Shown here piece by piece: positions 7,682 through 15,318 of a stretch of DNA of 60,661 nucleotides. The notes below the pieces were generated by a model, which was not told the origin of the DNA, searched no databases, and worked only from the letters and a program-made list of their open reading frames with translations. The stretch spans positions 1 through 60,661 of IMG/VR virus record IMGVR_UViG_3300027659_000037; one strand, 5' to 3'. This DNA comes from a virus. The stretch's first letter is position 1, and the number at the start of each line of letters is the position of its first letter. Made by a program: the position numbers and the translations under genes.

Positions 7682-8092
7682 TTATTTGCGTTTGATGCCA
7701 CGGGGGTCTTCTACAACACCTTCGACTGAGTCGTCGTTGATGATGCGGAATTCGCGTCCGTGGATGAGTAGGCGTGAGCCTGCGTTGGGTCGAGTCAACA
7801 CAAAATCACCTTTTTGACACCAAGGCCCAGTCGGAAACTTTGCCTTGTCTGCGTAGCAGTCTGGGCCAAGATCGACAACGAACAAAACTGTAGTGAGCAG
7901 CTCGTCGTATCGCAGGGTCTCGTCTGCTTTGATAATCCCAATATCGCCTTCATACTCCTTCTCCTGCTCGGGGATCGCGCACAGGATTTTGTAGCCCGCA
8001 GGCTTTGGTAGTTGAGTCGCCTTCTCTTCATCTTTCTTGTGCATGATCGCTTCGAGGTTTAGCGCCAGCCCAAGATCTAAAGTTTCACTCAT
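7682..8092 (-). CDS. GroES-like co-chaperonin
   Basis: 136 aa. From about residue 25 the sequence follows the GroES pattern: a PAGYKILCAI first strand, a mobile-loop-like segment, an L-V/V-DLGPDCY barrel strand, QKGDFVLTRPNAGSRL, and a final VEGVVEDP. Phage co-chaperonins such as T4 gp31 help fold capsid protein with host GroEL; that role is inferred here. It lies between portal and scaffold, i.e. in the head-assembly block. Confidence 0.8.
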   Translation of the reverse strand: MSETLDLGLALNLEAIMHKKDEEKATQLPKPAGYKILCAIPEQEKEYEGDIGIIKADETLRYDELLTTVLFVVDLGPDCYADKAKFPTGPWCQKGDFVLTRPNAGSRLLIHGREFRIINDDSVEGVVEDPRGIKRK

Positions 8093-8291
8093 CTAATTTC
8101 TCCAAGTTTTTCGTCAGGTCTGTGATGTATCTACGAGCGGTGAGCAGACCTGTAATTTCCCCACACATCCCGCAGTACTCGTCGTACGACCTAGCAGCTC
8201 GCGCTCCCAAGGCATCTTCGAGTTGTTTGACTTTCTCGTCAATTTGTTTCGCTGTGAACTCCAGCGCTTGTCTTATTTCGTAGGACATCAT
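8085..8291 (-). CDS. Small helical conserved protein
   Basis: 68 aa. Predominantly helical (EIRQALEFTAKQIDEKVKQLEDAL...), with a CGMCG element in the middle and a Lys/Leu-rich tail. It overlaps both the portal gene (ATGA-type) and the GroES-like gene, so expression is coupled. I recall similar small proteins in aquatic phages. Function unknown. Confidence 0.65.
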   Translation of the reverse strand: MMSYEIRQALEFTAKQIDEKVKQLEDALGARAARSYDEYCGMCGEITGLLTARRYITDLTKNLEKLDE

Positions 8292-10816
8292 TCATCCTTC
8301 TTTACTGGTGTTTTTTGTGGTTGGTTTCGCATCTGTCTATCCTGCTGTTTGCCTTGATGAGACAACTGCTCCCGTTGTCTGACCATGTCCATGCCTGTAC
8401 GGAAGCCATCAGCCTCTTGTTGATGCGCGCGCTGTGCTTCATTGTTCTGGTGTTGCATTGCAATCCTGGCTCCTTCAGTCTCTTGGTTGGCCTCAATACG
8501 CTTGAGTTCAACTTGAATCTGAGCCATCTTGGCCTGCATATCAGCCATGTCTTTCTGGGCCTTACGCTGCAAGTCTTGTTGCTTGATCTGCAACTCTTGT
8601 TGCTGCAACTGGATAAGCGGATCTTGAGCTTGCTGTTGGTTCTTCTGCTGTTGAGCTTCTTGCTGGTTTTGCTGGAGAAGTTGCTGAGATGCTTGCGCTG
8701 CCATCTTAGAAACTTGAACTTCCATCTCAGGAGACATTTGTTCTTCGTCCTTCTCCTCCTCGTATGGGGGTAAGGTCTGATCCATAGTCATCTCAACTTG
8801 CTTACGGTACTCCATACCTAAATGCTCGAATACGTGAGCCATCATTGCAGCTTGTAATTGCTGAGCCATCTGAGGATTCATACCCACGATGCTTTGTATT
8901 TTTGGATCCTGCATTGCTGTCATATGAACTGCAATATGGGCTTGATGATCCTGATACAAGAAAGCCTTGACCGGCTTATTAGAAAGGATGTTCATGTTCT
9001 CTGTGACTGGGTCACGCGGCTTCATGTCCTCTGCAACTGGTATCAATTTTTGGTAGTTCTTAATACCAATCACGTCTAACATCTGTCTATGAAGCTGGGG
9101 TAGGTCATACAGTTGTGGCGCAGTCTGGGCTAATTGAAGAGCCGCCTGATACTGAACAACTTTCTGAGCCATCGTTGCTGCATTAGGATCACTTACTGGA
9201 ATCACTTCCACGTAGTCATAGTCACTCTGCTTAGCGTGACGACCGCCTTCTTCTGGCTCGTAGCTGTACTCTGTAGGAGTGTAGTCGCGGATGATATCTT
9301 TGAGTAGCTTAAACTCCTGCCTCATCGAATAATGGACACGGGCCTGAATTGCACTCATAGTTTTGAGTTGACGCTCAAGAATAGCCAGCGTTGTACCAAC
9401 CGGGGACTGGGCCGACATGTCAGCCACTTGCAGGTCAACAGTGCCAGCAAACTTACGGCCTTCATCAATGATTGTCTGGAGGAGAGCAGCCAGAACCTGA
9501 CTTGGTTCTTTGTATGGCAGCGGCATTATGTTGTCGCGTAGGTTGCCACTTGGGACGTCCATGTCACGGAACTCTCCGGGACTTATCGGTGTGTCGTCTC
9601 CTTTGGATCGAAGCCCCCGTGTTTTAAAGCCCCCGGGTAGATTCGCCAGAGTACCAGCATCCACCAACTGACGCAGGATAGAAGTGCCAGACTTGGCAAA
9701 AGCACCAATAAGATGAATAAGGCCGAAACAGTAAAATCCAAAGCCCGGGATATAGCCGTAATGCACAAAGTGAGTACGTTTAATACATTGCTCATCTTCT
9801 GGTCTCCAGTTTCTACGTATCGCTAACACGTCACCTGAACTCTTCTCAATAGTGACGATGTAAGGCAGGGCAATCCCAGTCTCATTCCCATCGTCGTCCG
9901 TATGCTCATAACCGGGCAAGTCCATCTCGACCTGCATCTCCAAGAGCTTGAAACGGTCATCCTCAGACGCCCTAAAGCCAAGCTTCTCAGCGATCTTCTT
10001 CTCTACCTCGTCCATGACATTGATCGGATCACCCAAGTCAATATCTCGGTAAAAACCTTCATGCTGCAATTTCTTAAGCTCGTTCGCAGTTTTGCGCATC
10101 ACGTGGGTCACACGTTCTGCTGAGTCCAAACTTGAAGCACCGTAGGGCACAACCACGTCCTCGGCTGGCACATACATAGAGACCTGACGATTCAAGCTGG
10201 GATCAAAGTACACCTTCTTGAACGCGTTACCCGCCAGACCCAAGCCCCACAACATGCGCTCATGCTCGGGGCGAAACTCCTTCATCACGTCCGTCAGTTG
10301 GTAGTTCATATCTACCTGTACGCGCTCAGCCGCTTTCTTCTTCTCAGGAGTCTCTTTGCCGATGATCTGAGTCTTAACTGGGCCTGCTGCTGGGAACGTA
10401 GACATCATGGTCTCAGCTTGAAACTTAACGACGGACTCACTCAATATTGGGTGAAACACACCACATGCTCCGGGCCAAGGCTCCATACGTTCTTCAAGCT
10501 TCATACCAAGCAACTCAAGACCATCTACATATGTCTGAATATAATCTTTGCGACTAGAGACATCTGCCTCATACTCACCAACAAGATCCCCAGATAAGCG
10601 CGTCAAGTCGTCATCGCTCATATCTTCAGCTAAGTTCTTGCTAAACTCGTCTTCGTCCTCAGACTTCTCCATCTCAATCTCAAAGCCCGGGCCTCTGATA
10701 CTTACAGCTTCTGGGTCTTCGATCGTGATCTCAATCGGCTCATCTTCCTCACCAAGTTGCTCTATGCCCTGAGGTGCGTCTGTATAGACTGATTTGTCCA
10801 TGTTTGTTGCCATCAT
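8288..10816 (-). CDS. Portal protein
   Basis: 842 aa. An acidic N-terminal leader of about 70 residues is followed by the portal core: DYIQTYVDGLELLG, RMEPWPGACGVFHPIL and a stem region, with WGLGLAGNAFKKVYFDP and RNWRPEDEQCIKRTHFVHYGY further on. The C-terminal 140 or so residues are Gln-rich coiled coil (MEVQVSKMAAQ...QQQ). Length matches large podovirus portal proteins. Immediately after the terminase/accessory genes, as expected. Confidence 0.92.
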   Translation of the reverse strand: MMATNMDKSVYTDAPQGIEQLGEEDEPIEITIEDPEAVSIRGPGFEIEMEKSEDEDEFSKNLAEDMSDDDLTRLSGDLVGEYEADVSSRKDYIQTYVDGLELLGMKLEERMEPWPGACGVFHPILSESVVKFQAETMMSTFPAAGPVKTQIIGKETPEKKKAAERVQVDMNYQLTDVMKEFRPEHERMLWGLGLAGNAFKKVYFDPSLNRQVSMYVPAEDVVVPYGASSLDSAERVTHVMRKTANELKKLQHEGFYRDIDLGDPINVMDEVEKKIAEKLGFRASEDDRFKLLEMQVEMDLPGYEHTDDDGNETGIALPYIVTIEKSSGDVLAIRRNWRPEDEQCIKRTHFVHYGYIPGFGFYCFGLIHLIGAFAKSGTSILRQLVDAGTLANLPGGFKTRGLRSKGDDTPISPGEFRDMDVPSGNLRDNIMPLPYKEPSQVLAALLQTIIDEGRKFAGTVDLQVADMSAQSPVGTTLAILERQLKTMSAIQARVHYSMRQEFKLLKDIIRDYTPTEYSYEPEEGGRHAKQSDYDYVEVIPVSDPNAATMAQKVVQYQAALQLAQTAPQLYDLPQLHRQMLDVIGIKNYQKLIPVAEDMKPRDPVTENMNILSNKPVKAFLYQDHQAHIAVHMTAMQDPKIQSIVGMNPQMAQQLQAAMMAHVFEHLGMEYRKQVEMTMDQTLPPYEEEKDEEQMSPEMEVQVSKMAAQASQQLLQQNQQEAQQQKNQQQAQDPLIQLQQQELQIKQQDLQRKAQKDMADMQAKMAQIQVELKRIEANQETEGARIAMQHQNNEAQRAHQQEADGFRTGMDMVRQREQLSHQGKQQDRQMRNQPQKTPVKKDE

Positions 10817-11076
10817 CTACCCTTTAGAGTTGCCCGGTTTGTACGAGCTGAATACGTAAAATCTTTTGCGGGGTGACCTGTGCTTTTCACTGCACGATCC
10901 TTTGCCCGTTCTTCAGCAGTCATCATGTTGCGTTTCTGTCCTGCTGCTGTCAGTGACCCGTCTTCCTTCATATGCCCACGCTGTTTGAGTATGGCAATCG
11001 CCGTGTCCTTGTTACCGACCTGTGCTGCAAGCCGATCAACCAACTGATTGCGTCCCATAAACTTCTGTGTAGTCAC
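10813..11076 (-). CDS. Small conserved protein of the packaging block
   Basis: 87 aa. NQLVDRLAAQVGNKDTAIAILKQRGHM at the start looks like a small helical/HTH-type unit, followed by DGSLTAAGQKRNMMTAEERAKDRAVK and a Tyr/Thr/Arg-rich tail. Conserved next to portal genes in my recollection of uncultured phages. Overlaps the portal start by 4 bases. May bind DNA; not shown. Confidence 0.7.
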   Translation of the reverse strand: MTTQKFMGRNQLVDRLAAQVGNKDTAIAILKQRGHMKEDGSLTAAGQKRNMMTAEERAKDRAVKSTGHPAKDFTYSARTNRATLKGR

Positions 11077-11576
11077 TTGACCATTCTCCCTCTAGTCTTG
11101 CCACGGGAAGCTATGCCATCTGCGCGGGAAGAAGCGGTAACCTTGCCCCCCTTTTTAAGAGGTTCAAAACCCCCGCTGTCTGGGTTGTATCTCTCCACAT
11201 CTTTCCTGCTTACCGCCCTGTTTTTGGGAACTTTTTCAATTGGTACGCGAAGCACGGAGGAGCCTTCAGAAACATTGGTCGGCACATTGTCAGACTGGGT
11301 GAAGTATTTTTGTTTTTTACCGCCTTCTTTAGGAAGCATATACCCAGATTCTTTAATTGCCTCAAGTTCTTCTGGCCCTCTTACGTTTCGACCAGCATAT
11401 TTACCAGAAGCTGGCAAACCGTCTGTTTCTGAATAAACTGAGTTTTTAACTCTTGGGCGCATGAAAACTTCGGCTTTGTCTTTGATTTTCCCCATCAAAG
11501 AACTAAACCCGCCTCCGCTCCCGCCGCCTTCAAGCAATTGTTCGTCTAGTCCGCGTTTTGAATTGTTTTTAGCCAT
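11073..11576 (-). CDS. Late protein with conserved DEQxLEGGG start and RADG-GKTRG end
   Basis: 167 aa. Starts MAKNNSKRGLDEQLLEGGGSGGG and ends ASSRADGIASRGKTRGRMVK; the middle (mostly Lys, Pro, Val, Glu) is unlike its relatives at 1200-1562 and 2793-3221. Contains a KKGGKVT element shortly before the tag. Located between large terminase and portal genes, 8-10 kb from the other members. Function unknown. Confidence 0.75.
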   Translation of the reverse strand: MAKNNSKRGLDEQLLEGGGSGGGFSSLMGKIKDKAEVFMRPRVKNSVYSETDGLPASGKYAGRNVRGPEELEAIKESGYMLPKEGGKKQKYFTQSDNVPTNVSEGSSVLRVPIEKVPKNRAVSRKDVERYNPDSGGFEPLKKGGKVTASSRADGIASRGKTRGRMVK

Positions 11577-11584
11577 GTGAGTCC

Positions 11585-13111
11585 TTAATAATATGCCGCT
11601 TTTTTGCGGAACATCTTCTTGACGAAAGTGTCTTCTGGCTCATCGGTATCCAAGCGGATAAAGCCACCCTGCCGAAATCTCAACAGAGCCAATGTTGTGG
11701 AGTCTACCAAGTCATCGTTCGCTCCGCTAGGGAAGTCGTTGCATTCTTCTATGACTTCCTTTGCCCATCGTCTGTCCGGCGCATAGACCACGCCCCCTTG
11801 GAACAGACTGGAAACTGCGTTGACACGGGCAATCTTGTCCTGCCCCTTGCCCGGGGTGAACTCACCCACCGGTATGCCCATGCGCCTGAACTCTTGGTAC
11901 AGCGCCGCTCCGTTGGACTTCTTCTCCACCATGAACGCGTCTGGCTGCCACTCTTTGTACTCGTCAATGATCAAGGCTTTCAACTCGGGAAACTCGAGAC
12001 GTTTCTTGATTGAGTTTAAGAGAATGATCGCGTAATTGTTCGTCTCCTCATTGAAGAAGACTCCCCACGTCGTCAAAGCGTTGTAATCTGACCGATTTGT
12101 GGCTTCCTGCGCCGCATCCAGACTCATGATGGTGAACTCGCACGGGGGTGGCTCCTCTTTGTCCCAGATCTTCCACCACTCCCTCTTAATAAGAGCGCCT
12201 TCCTCGGACACGGGGTTCTGCATGTATTGGGCATTCCAATACCGCACGTCCAGCGCAGCTTTCTTGGCGTAAAGCTCTTCTACAGGCCAAAACTCGGGCC
12301 AAAGTGCCTCGCCATCGTCTGTGATTGCTGGAAACTCGACCACTTCCCACTGATCGACACCCTCTTCGCGGTTCATCTGGTTGACAATCATCCCTGTCAA
12401 GTCCAGCTTCGACCACCGAGTCATCACAACAATGATTGCACCGCCCGGCATAAGTCGCTGGAGAGGGCCAGACTGAAACCACTCCCAAGCAGGAAGAAAA
12501 ACATCAGCTCGCCCAGTCTTAGCGTCTTGTTCCGAATGAGGATCATCAATAATAAACAGATCAGCACCTCGACCAGCAAGAGCGCCACCCACACCGATTG
12601 CGAAATATTCCCCATGGAAGTTTGTACCCCATCTTGATGCCGACTTCGAGTCAGCTTGCAGCTCAACTTGCGGAAAAATGTCCTTGTAGTTGTCCATTCC
12701 CACCAAATTTCGCACTCTACGACCAAAATTCACTGCCAAATCAGCAGTGTGCGAGGCCATGATGATCTTTTTCTGTGGGTGCTTGCCCAAAAACCATGCT
12801 GGAGCAAGGTATGAAATCAATTCTGACTTACCGTGACGGGGTGCGATGTTTACAATCACCCTTTTCTTCTTGCCGTTGGCAATATCCTCGAAGATTTGGG
12901 CCAATTTCAGGTGGTGAGGGCCAACTTTGTACCCCGGATAGACGTGTTTGACGAAGTCAAGGAACGATTCCTTGCTCAAATCCTGCGTCATCTGGGCATC
13001 GTAGGTCTTAAGTAGCTCAAGAGTGCGTCTCTTTTGCTTCTCGGGCATTGTCGGCAGGGCTTGCCGTAGTTTAAATAGCTGTTCTGGAGAGAGTTGTGGA
13101 AGTGCTGTCAT
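11585..13111 (-). CDS. terL: Terminase large subunit
   Basis: 508 aa. ATPase domain: Walker A APRHGKSE (residues about 90-97) and Walker B LFIIDD at 185-190. C-terminal RNase H-like nuclease: IMSLDAAQEATNRSDYNAL, MVEKKSNGAALYQ and GANDDLVDSTT carry the acidic residues. It packages DNA into the prohead through the portal. Overlaps the upstream small-terminase candidate by 4 bases. Full length and intact. Confidence 0.95.
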   Translation of the reverse strand: MTALPQLSPEQLFKLRQALPTMPEKQKRRTLELLKTYDAQMTQDLSKESFLDFVKHVYPGYKVGPHHLKLAQIFEDIANGKKKRVIVNIAPRHGKSELISYLAPAWFLGKHPQKKIIMASHTADLAVNFGRRVRNLVGMDNYKDIFPQVELQADSKSASRWGTNFHGEYFAIGVGGALAGRGADLFIIDDPHSEQDAKTGRADVFLPAWEWFQSGPLQRLMPGGAIIVVMTRWSKLDLTGMIVNQMNREEGVDQWEVVEFPAITDDGEALWPEFWPVEELYAKKAALDVRYWNAQYMQNPVSEEGALIKREWWKIWDKEEPPPCEFTIMSLDAAQEATNRSDYNALTTWGVFFNEETNNYAIILLNSIKKRLEFPELKALIIDEYKEWQPDAFMVEKKSNGAALYQEFRRMGIPVGEFTPGKGQDKIARVNAVSSLFQGGVVYAPDRRWAKEVIEECNDFPSGANDDLVDSTTLALLRFRQGGFIRLDTDEPEDTFVKKMFRKKAAYY

Positions 13112-13707
13112 TCGTCTTGTTCAGTGTCTCTTCGCAGAGGGCTTTCGCTACGCACAATCTCGCGGGCCTCGACGTCTATCGCTTTGTCTTCGAGTTTAGT
13201 CAGGGTGTCCAAGAGTTCCTTTTCGACTTCCTCGATCGACATGATCTTATGCGTCACTTCACTGCGCTTCTTGAAAGCGTCTACGCCATCAACCTCACCT
13301 AATTTAGATAGGGCAGTGATACGAGCCTTGGCATCCTTGGCACTTTCAATCTCTGCCACCAGCTTGTTGACCACATACATCTTTAAGTCAGACAACTCTT
13401 CAACGATGGACACGTTCATCTGAGCCACCATACCGGCAAGCATGGCAAGGGTCTCGTTGGGGTACTTAGAGAAGTCAGGTCTGAGCGTCGGGTCTGAGAT
13501 CATTTGCCGAGCAAGTGCCTTGGCTTGGTCAGCGTTTTCTTGTGTTGGAGCAAGGGGGTTGCCCGTCAGATCTGACATCAGCTTCACCACGTTGGCCCTC
13601 ATGGTGAGTTCTTCAGACGGAGACAGATCTGGGAACGCATCTGAGGCGTTCTTGGGTAGAGGGATGTTCTCCTCTATATAAGGCATGATCTGTTCCATGT
13701 CGGGCAT
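13108..13707 (-). CDS. Terminase small subunit candidate
   Basis: 199 aa, first gene of the leftward block. Acidic N-terminus, then helical throughout, with a heptad-rich segment about residues 130-190 (RITALSKLGEVDGVDAFKKRS, EEVEKELLDTLTKLED). Size and position immediately before the large terminase fit a small subunit. No clear HTH is visible, so the call rests mainly on context. GGAG lies only 3 bases before ATG 13707; ATG 13698 has longer spacing. Confidence 0.6.
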   Translation of the reverse strand: MPDMEQIMPYIEENIPLPKNASDAFPDLSPSEELTMRANVVKLMSDLTGNPLAPTQENADQAKALARQMISDPTLRPDFSKYPNETLAMLAGMVAQMNVSIVEELSDLKMYVVNKLVAEIESAKDAKARITALSKLGEVDGVDAFKKRSEVTHKIMSIEEVEKELLDTLTKLEDKAIDVEAREIVRSESPLRRDTEQDE

Positions 13708-13730
13708 AGGCTCCGTTTTGTAGCTGAGGT

Positions 13731-13800
13731 GTTAGCGCAGGGAGTTCTAAGTTGTACCAACAAGCAAGGAGCAATGTTTACTCAGGTGCTATGCGCTAAC
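13731..13800. repeat. 9-bp inverted repeat flanking the late leader
   Basis: GTTAGCGCA at 13731-13739 and its exact reverse complement TGCGCTAAC at 13792-13800, 52 bases apart, between the first late gene and the candidate late promoter. It could be an operator pair or an RNA stem in the late leader. Confidence 0.5.
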
Positions 13801-13840
13801 GACCCGAATGTATCATAAAAATATATCTTTGCACAAGCAG
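13801..13840 (-). promoter_or_regulatory. Candidate leftward late promoter
   Basis: On the minus strand this AT-rich stretch contains TTGTGC followed by TATATTTTTATGATAC. Hexamer spacing to the best -10-like match is not ideal, so this is only a weak candidate for transcription of the late block starting with the small terminase. Confidence 0.25.
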
Positions 13841-13932
13841 GAGGTAAGGAATCCTACCCGGGGGGTCATTTCGTTTTTCCAAGTTGCTACGGGGTGTGTA
13901 ATTCGCATGGGGGGGTGGTGCTACAGGAGTAA

Positions 13933-14020
13933 GTACGTCTTGGCGGGTACGTCTCGGCGGGTACGTCTCGGCGGGTACGTCTCGGTGGGTACGTCTCGGT
14001 GGGTACGTCTCGGTGGGTAC
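13933..14020. repeat. 14-bp tandem repeat, six copies plus a partial
   Basis: Units starting at 13933, 13947, 13961, 13975, 13989 and 14003 read GTACGTCTCGGYGG, with one T change in the first. The last three carry GGTGG and the earlier ones GGCGG. A truncated seventh starts at 14017. The spacing is an exact 14 bases. Iteron-like; it may bind an origin or regulatory protein. Confidence 0.9.
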
Positions 14021-14110
14021 TTCAGATCCGGCAATAAGTAGCGGCTTGCTGCCGCACCTTTTAGGCAAAAAACTCAATGGTGGCAGGGAGTTAGGTGCTA
14101 GATCCGGCGG

Positions 14111-14190
14111 TGGTGTGTAATTGGGGAACTTGACATATATGAGTCTATGGATAAGGGACTCTGTGTAATTCGCGGTAACTTGACATATAA
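14111..14190 (+). repeat. Repeated TGTGTAATT / AACTTGACATATA boxes
   Basis: Two direct copies, about 50 bases apart, of TGTGTAATT followed after a few bases by AACTTGACATATA. Each contains a consensus TTGACA (14130-14135 and 14180-14185), but no good -10 lies 16-18 bases downstream. A third TGTGTAATT lies near 13875. These may be activator or repressor sites, or promoters with unusual -10 elements. Confidence 0.45.
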
Positions 14191-14236
14191 CTGGGGCGGA
14201 TTTTTGAAAAATATGTAATCGTTTGTGTGGTTCAGA

Positions 14237-14295
14237 GGGGGGTGGCATGGGGGGAGAGGCTCATTGTGGTTTAGGGGGGTAGGGGTCGGTGTGGG
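14237..14295 (+). other. G-run cluster with G-quadruplex potential
   Basis: Runs of GGGGGG at 14237-14242, 14249-14254 and 14274-14279, GGGG at 14282-14285 and GGG at 14293-14295, all on the plus strand within 60 bases, just ahead of the first early leader. The composition is unlike its neighbours. It could fold as a four-stranded structure in single-stranded DNA or RNA. Confidence 0.5.
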
Positions 14296-14306
14296 CTTAT
14301 TTAGCG

Positions 14307-14324
14307 TTCCGTCTCCTGCCGGAA
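14307..14324 (+). promoter_or_regulatory. TTCCGTC stem-loop, copy 1
   Basis: TTCCGTC, loop TCCT, GCCGGAA: 7-bp stem with one mismatch. First of six related stem-loops ahead of early genes; this one is 94 bases before the gene at 14418. Confidence 0.6.
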
Positions 14325-14360
14325 TGATTGACTATTCACTCTACATCATCTATTATTCTT

Positions 14361-14388
14361 TTATCGGAAGCAATTCGGCAACCGATAA
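14361..14388 (+). promoter_or_regulatory. Leader stem-loop of first paralog gene
   Basis: TTATCGG (14361-14367) pairs with CCGATAA (14382-14388). It follows a TATTATTC element and precedes CCTTTATAAGGAAATG. The second paralog's leader has a stem at the same place made of different bases, which argues for conserved pairing. Confidence 0.6.
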
Positions 14389-14417
14389 CCCTGTAAACCC
14401 TTTATAAGGAAATGAAA

Positions 14418-15086
14418 ATGGCTAAAGCAAAAACCCTGACTGCCCAAGCAGTCGCAGTGCAGTTCACTTCAGTGACAGACATCGCAGTGCAACATGGTCA
14501 AGCAGAGAATAAGATCTCTGCCTGTGCTGAGTACGCACTGGACATAATCAAAGGCTTTCCAGTACTGAAAGAAGTCTCAGAAGAAAACGTCAAAGCCCTG
14601 CGAGACGGTTATTCTTTGCATCATCGCAGTGTCTATAAGCCTAAGACATATGCAGTCATCAGTGGACAATACTTTGAGGCAACCCCAGATCATCTGGCAA
14701 ACGACAAAGTCGAAAAGATCAACGCAACGATCGACTGGGCAATGGTCTGGACACCCAATGAGATGGCGACTGAATTCAAAGATCGTCCAGAATTAAAAAA
14801 GATCGTCGAAAAAGTACGCAAAGCACATTTAACTTATGTGTCTGACACACTGGGTAAATTGGTACGCAAAGCAGAGGCGATTTTAAAAGATCGTGCGGGT
14901 ATCAAAGCAGAACGTAGAATAGTTCTGTTTGTGAATACAGTCGGAGACTTCTTTGCAGCACAGGAAAAGTCAGTGAAAGTTAAGCAGACTCGAAGTGGCG
15001 ATGCTACTGCTAACCCTGAGAAGTTTAAGGAGGCAGTCAAAGCCTTTTGGTTAGCATATGGTCAGAGACCTACTCAGTCTAAGTAA
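14418..15086 (+). CDS. Early protein, first paralog of a tandem pair; function unknown
   Basis: 222 aa from ATG 14418 (MAKAKTLTAQ); an in-frame ATG at 14412 is only one base from the AAGGA site, so the second is preferred. Mostly helical with an IDTV/VRKAHLTYVSD... centre and a basic KSVKVKQTRSGDATANPEKFKEAVKAFW C-terminus. Clearly homologous to the next gene: shared HG(Q/K)AEN, GFP(V/I)LK, LRDGYSL, YAVI(S/N)GQYF, VEKVRKAHLTY and RGDATANPEK. No enzyme motif. Own leader and terminator. High charge suggests nucleic acid or protein binding. Confidence 0.85.
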   Translation: MAKAKTLTAQAVAVQFTSVTDIAVQHGQAENKISACAEYALDIIKGFPVLKEVSEENVKALRDGYSLHHRSVYKPKTYAVISGQYFEATPDHLANDKVEKINATIDWAMVWTPNEMATEFKDRPELKKIVEKVRKAHLTYVSDTLGKLVRKAEAILKDRAGIKAERRIVLFVNTVGDFFAAQEKSVKVKQTRSGDATANPEKFKEAVKAFWLAYGQRPTQSK

Positions 15087-15095
15087 TTAGACTCT

Positions 15096-15135
15096 AAGCC
15101 CAGACCGGATTAATTTCCGGTCTGGGCTTTTTTTT
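15096..15135 (+). terminator. Rho-independent terminator after first paralog
   Basis: Perfect 14-bp stem (15096-15109 with 15116-15129), 6-base loop, then a run of T to 15135. A strong terminator ending the first early unit. Confidence 0.95.
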
Positions 15136-15142
15136 GTCCCGC

Positions 15143-15175
15143 TATTTGAGACCAGTTATGTAAGGGCGCGCGTGA
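15143..15175 (+). repeat. Post-terminator repeat TTGAGACCAGTTATGTAAGG, copy 1
   Basis: TTGAGACCAGTTATGTAAGG followed by GCGCGCG directly after the terminator. A near-identical copy follows the second paralog's terminator (16024-16056) and a diverged one follows the terminator at 27484. A promoter or regulatory role is suggested by placement between a terminator and the next gene. Confidence 0.6.
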
Positions 15176-15215
15176 GATCGAGCGAGGATGTCGAGCGCGA
15201 AACTATTAAATAGTG

Positions 15216-15233
15216 TTCCGTCACCTGACGGAT
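15216..15233 (+). promoter_or_regulatory. TTCCGTC stem-loop, copy 2
   Basis: TTCCGTC, loop ACCT, GACGGAT: 6 perfect pairs. It stands 86 bases before the second paralog gene, at the same place as copy 1 in its unit. Confidence 0.65.
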
Positions 15234-15270
15234 TGATTGACATTCTATATGGTCTCAGCTATTATTCTTT

Positions 15271-15290
15271 TACCTGATGCAAATCAGGTA
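15271..15290 (+). promoter_or_regulatory. Leader stem-loop of second paralog gene
   Basis: TACCTGAT, GCAA loop, ATCAGGTA: a perfect 8-bp stem after the same TATTATTCTTTTA element as in the first leader and before CCCTTAAAAGGAAATG. Pairing is retained with different bases relative to 14361-14388. Confidence 0.7.
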
Positions 15291-15318
15291 TTTCAATCAA
15301 CCCTTAAAAGGAAATGTA

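Larger units (their letters stand above)
13708..14417. other. Divergent control region, no gene
   Basis: About 710 bp between the leftward late operon and the rightward early operon. It contains a 9-bp inverted repeat (13731-13800), a candidate leftward promoter (about 13800-13840), a six-copy 14-bp tandem repeat (13933-14016), two repeated TGTGTAATT...AACTTGACATATA boxes (14111-14190), a G-run cluster (14237-14295) and a structured leader for the first early gene (14307-14388). It is a candidate promoter, origin or packaging region; none of these roles is proven. Confidence 0.7.

Noticed and set aside
13933-14020. CRISPR array
   Set aside because: Repeats are contiguous 14-base units with no spacers between them.
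13796-14248. Minus-strand open frame of about 150 codons over the tandem repeat
   Set aside because: Its repeated Arg/Thr/Pro/Tyr content is simply a translation of the 14-bp DNA repeat, with no ribosome site or coding character.
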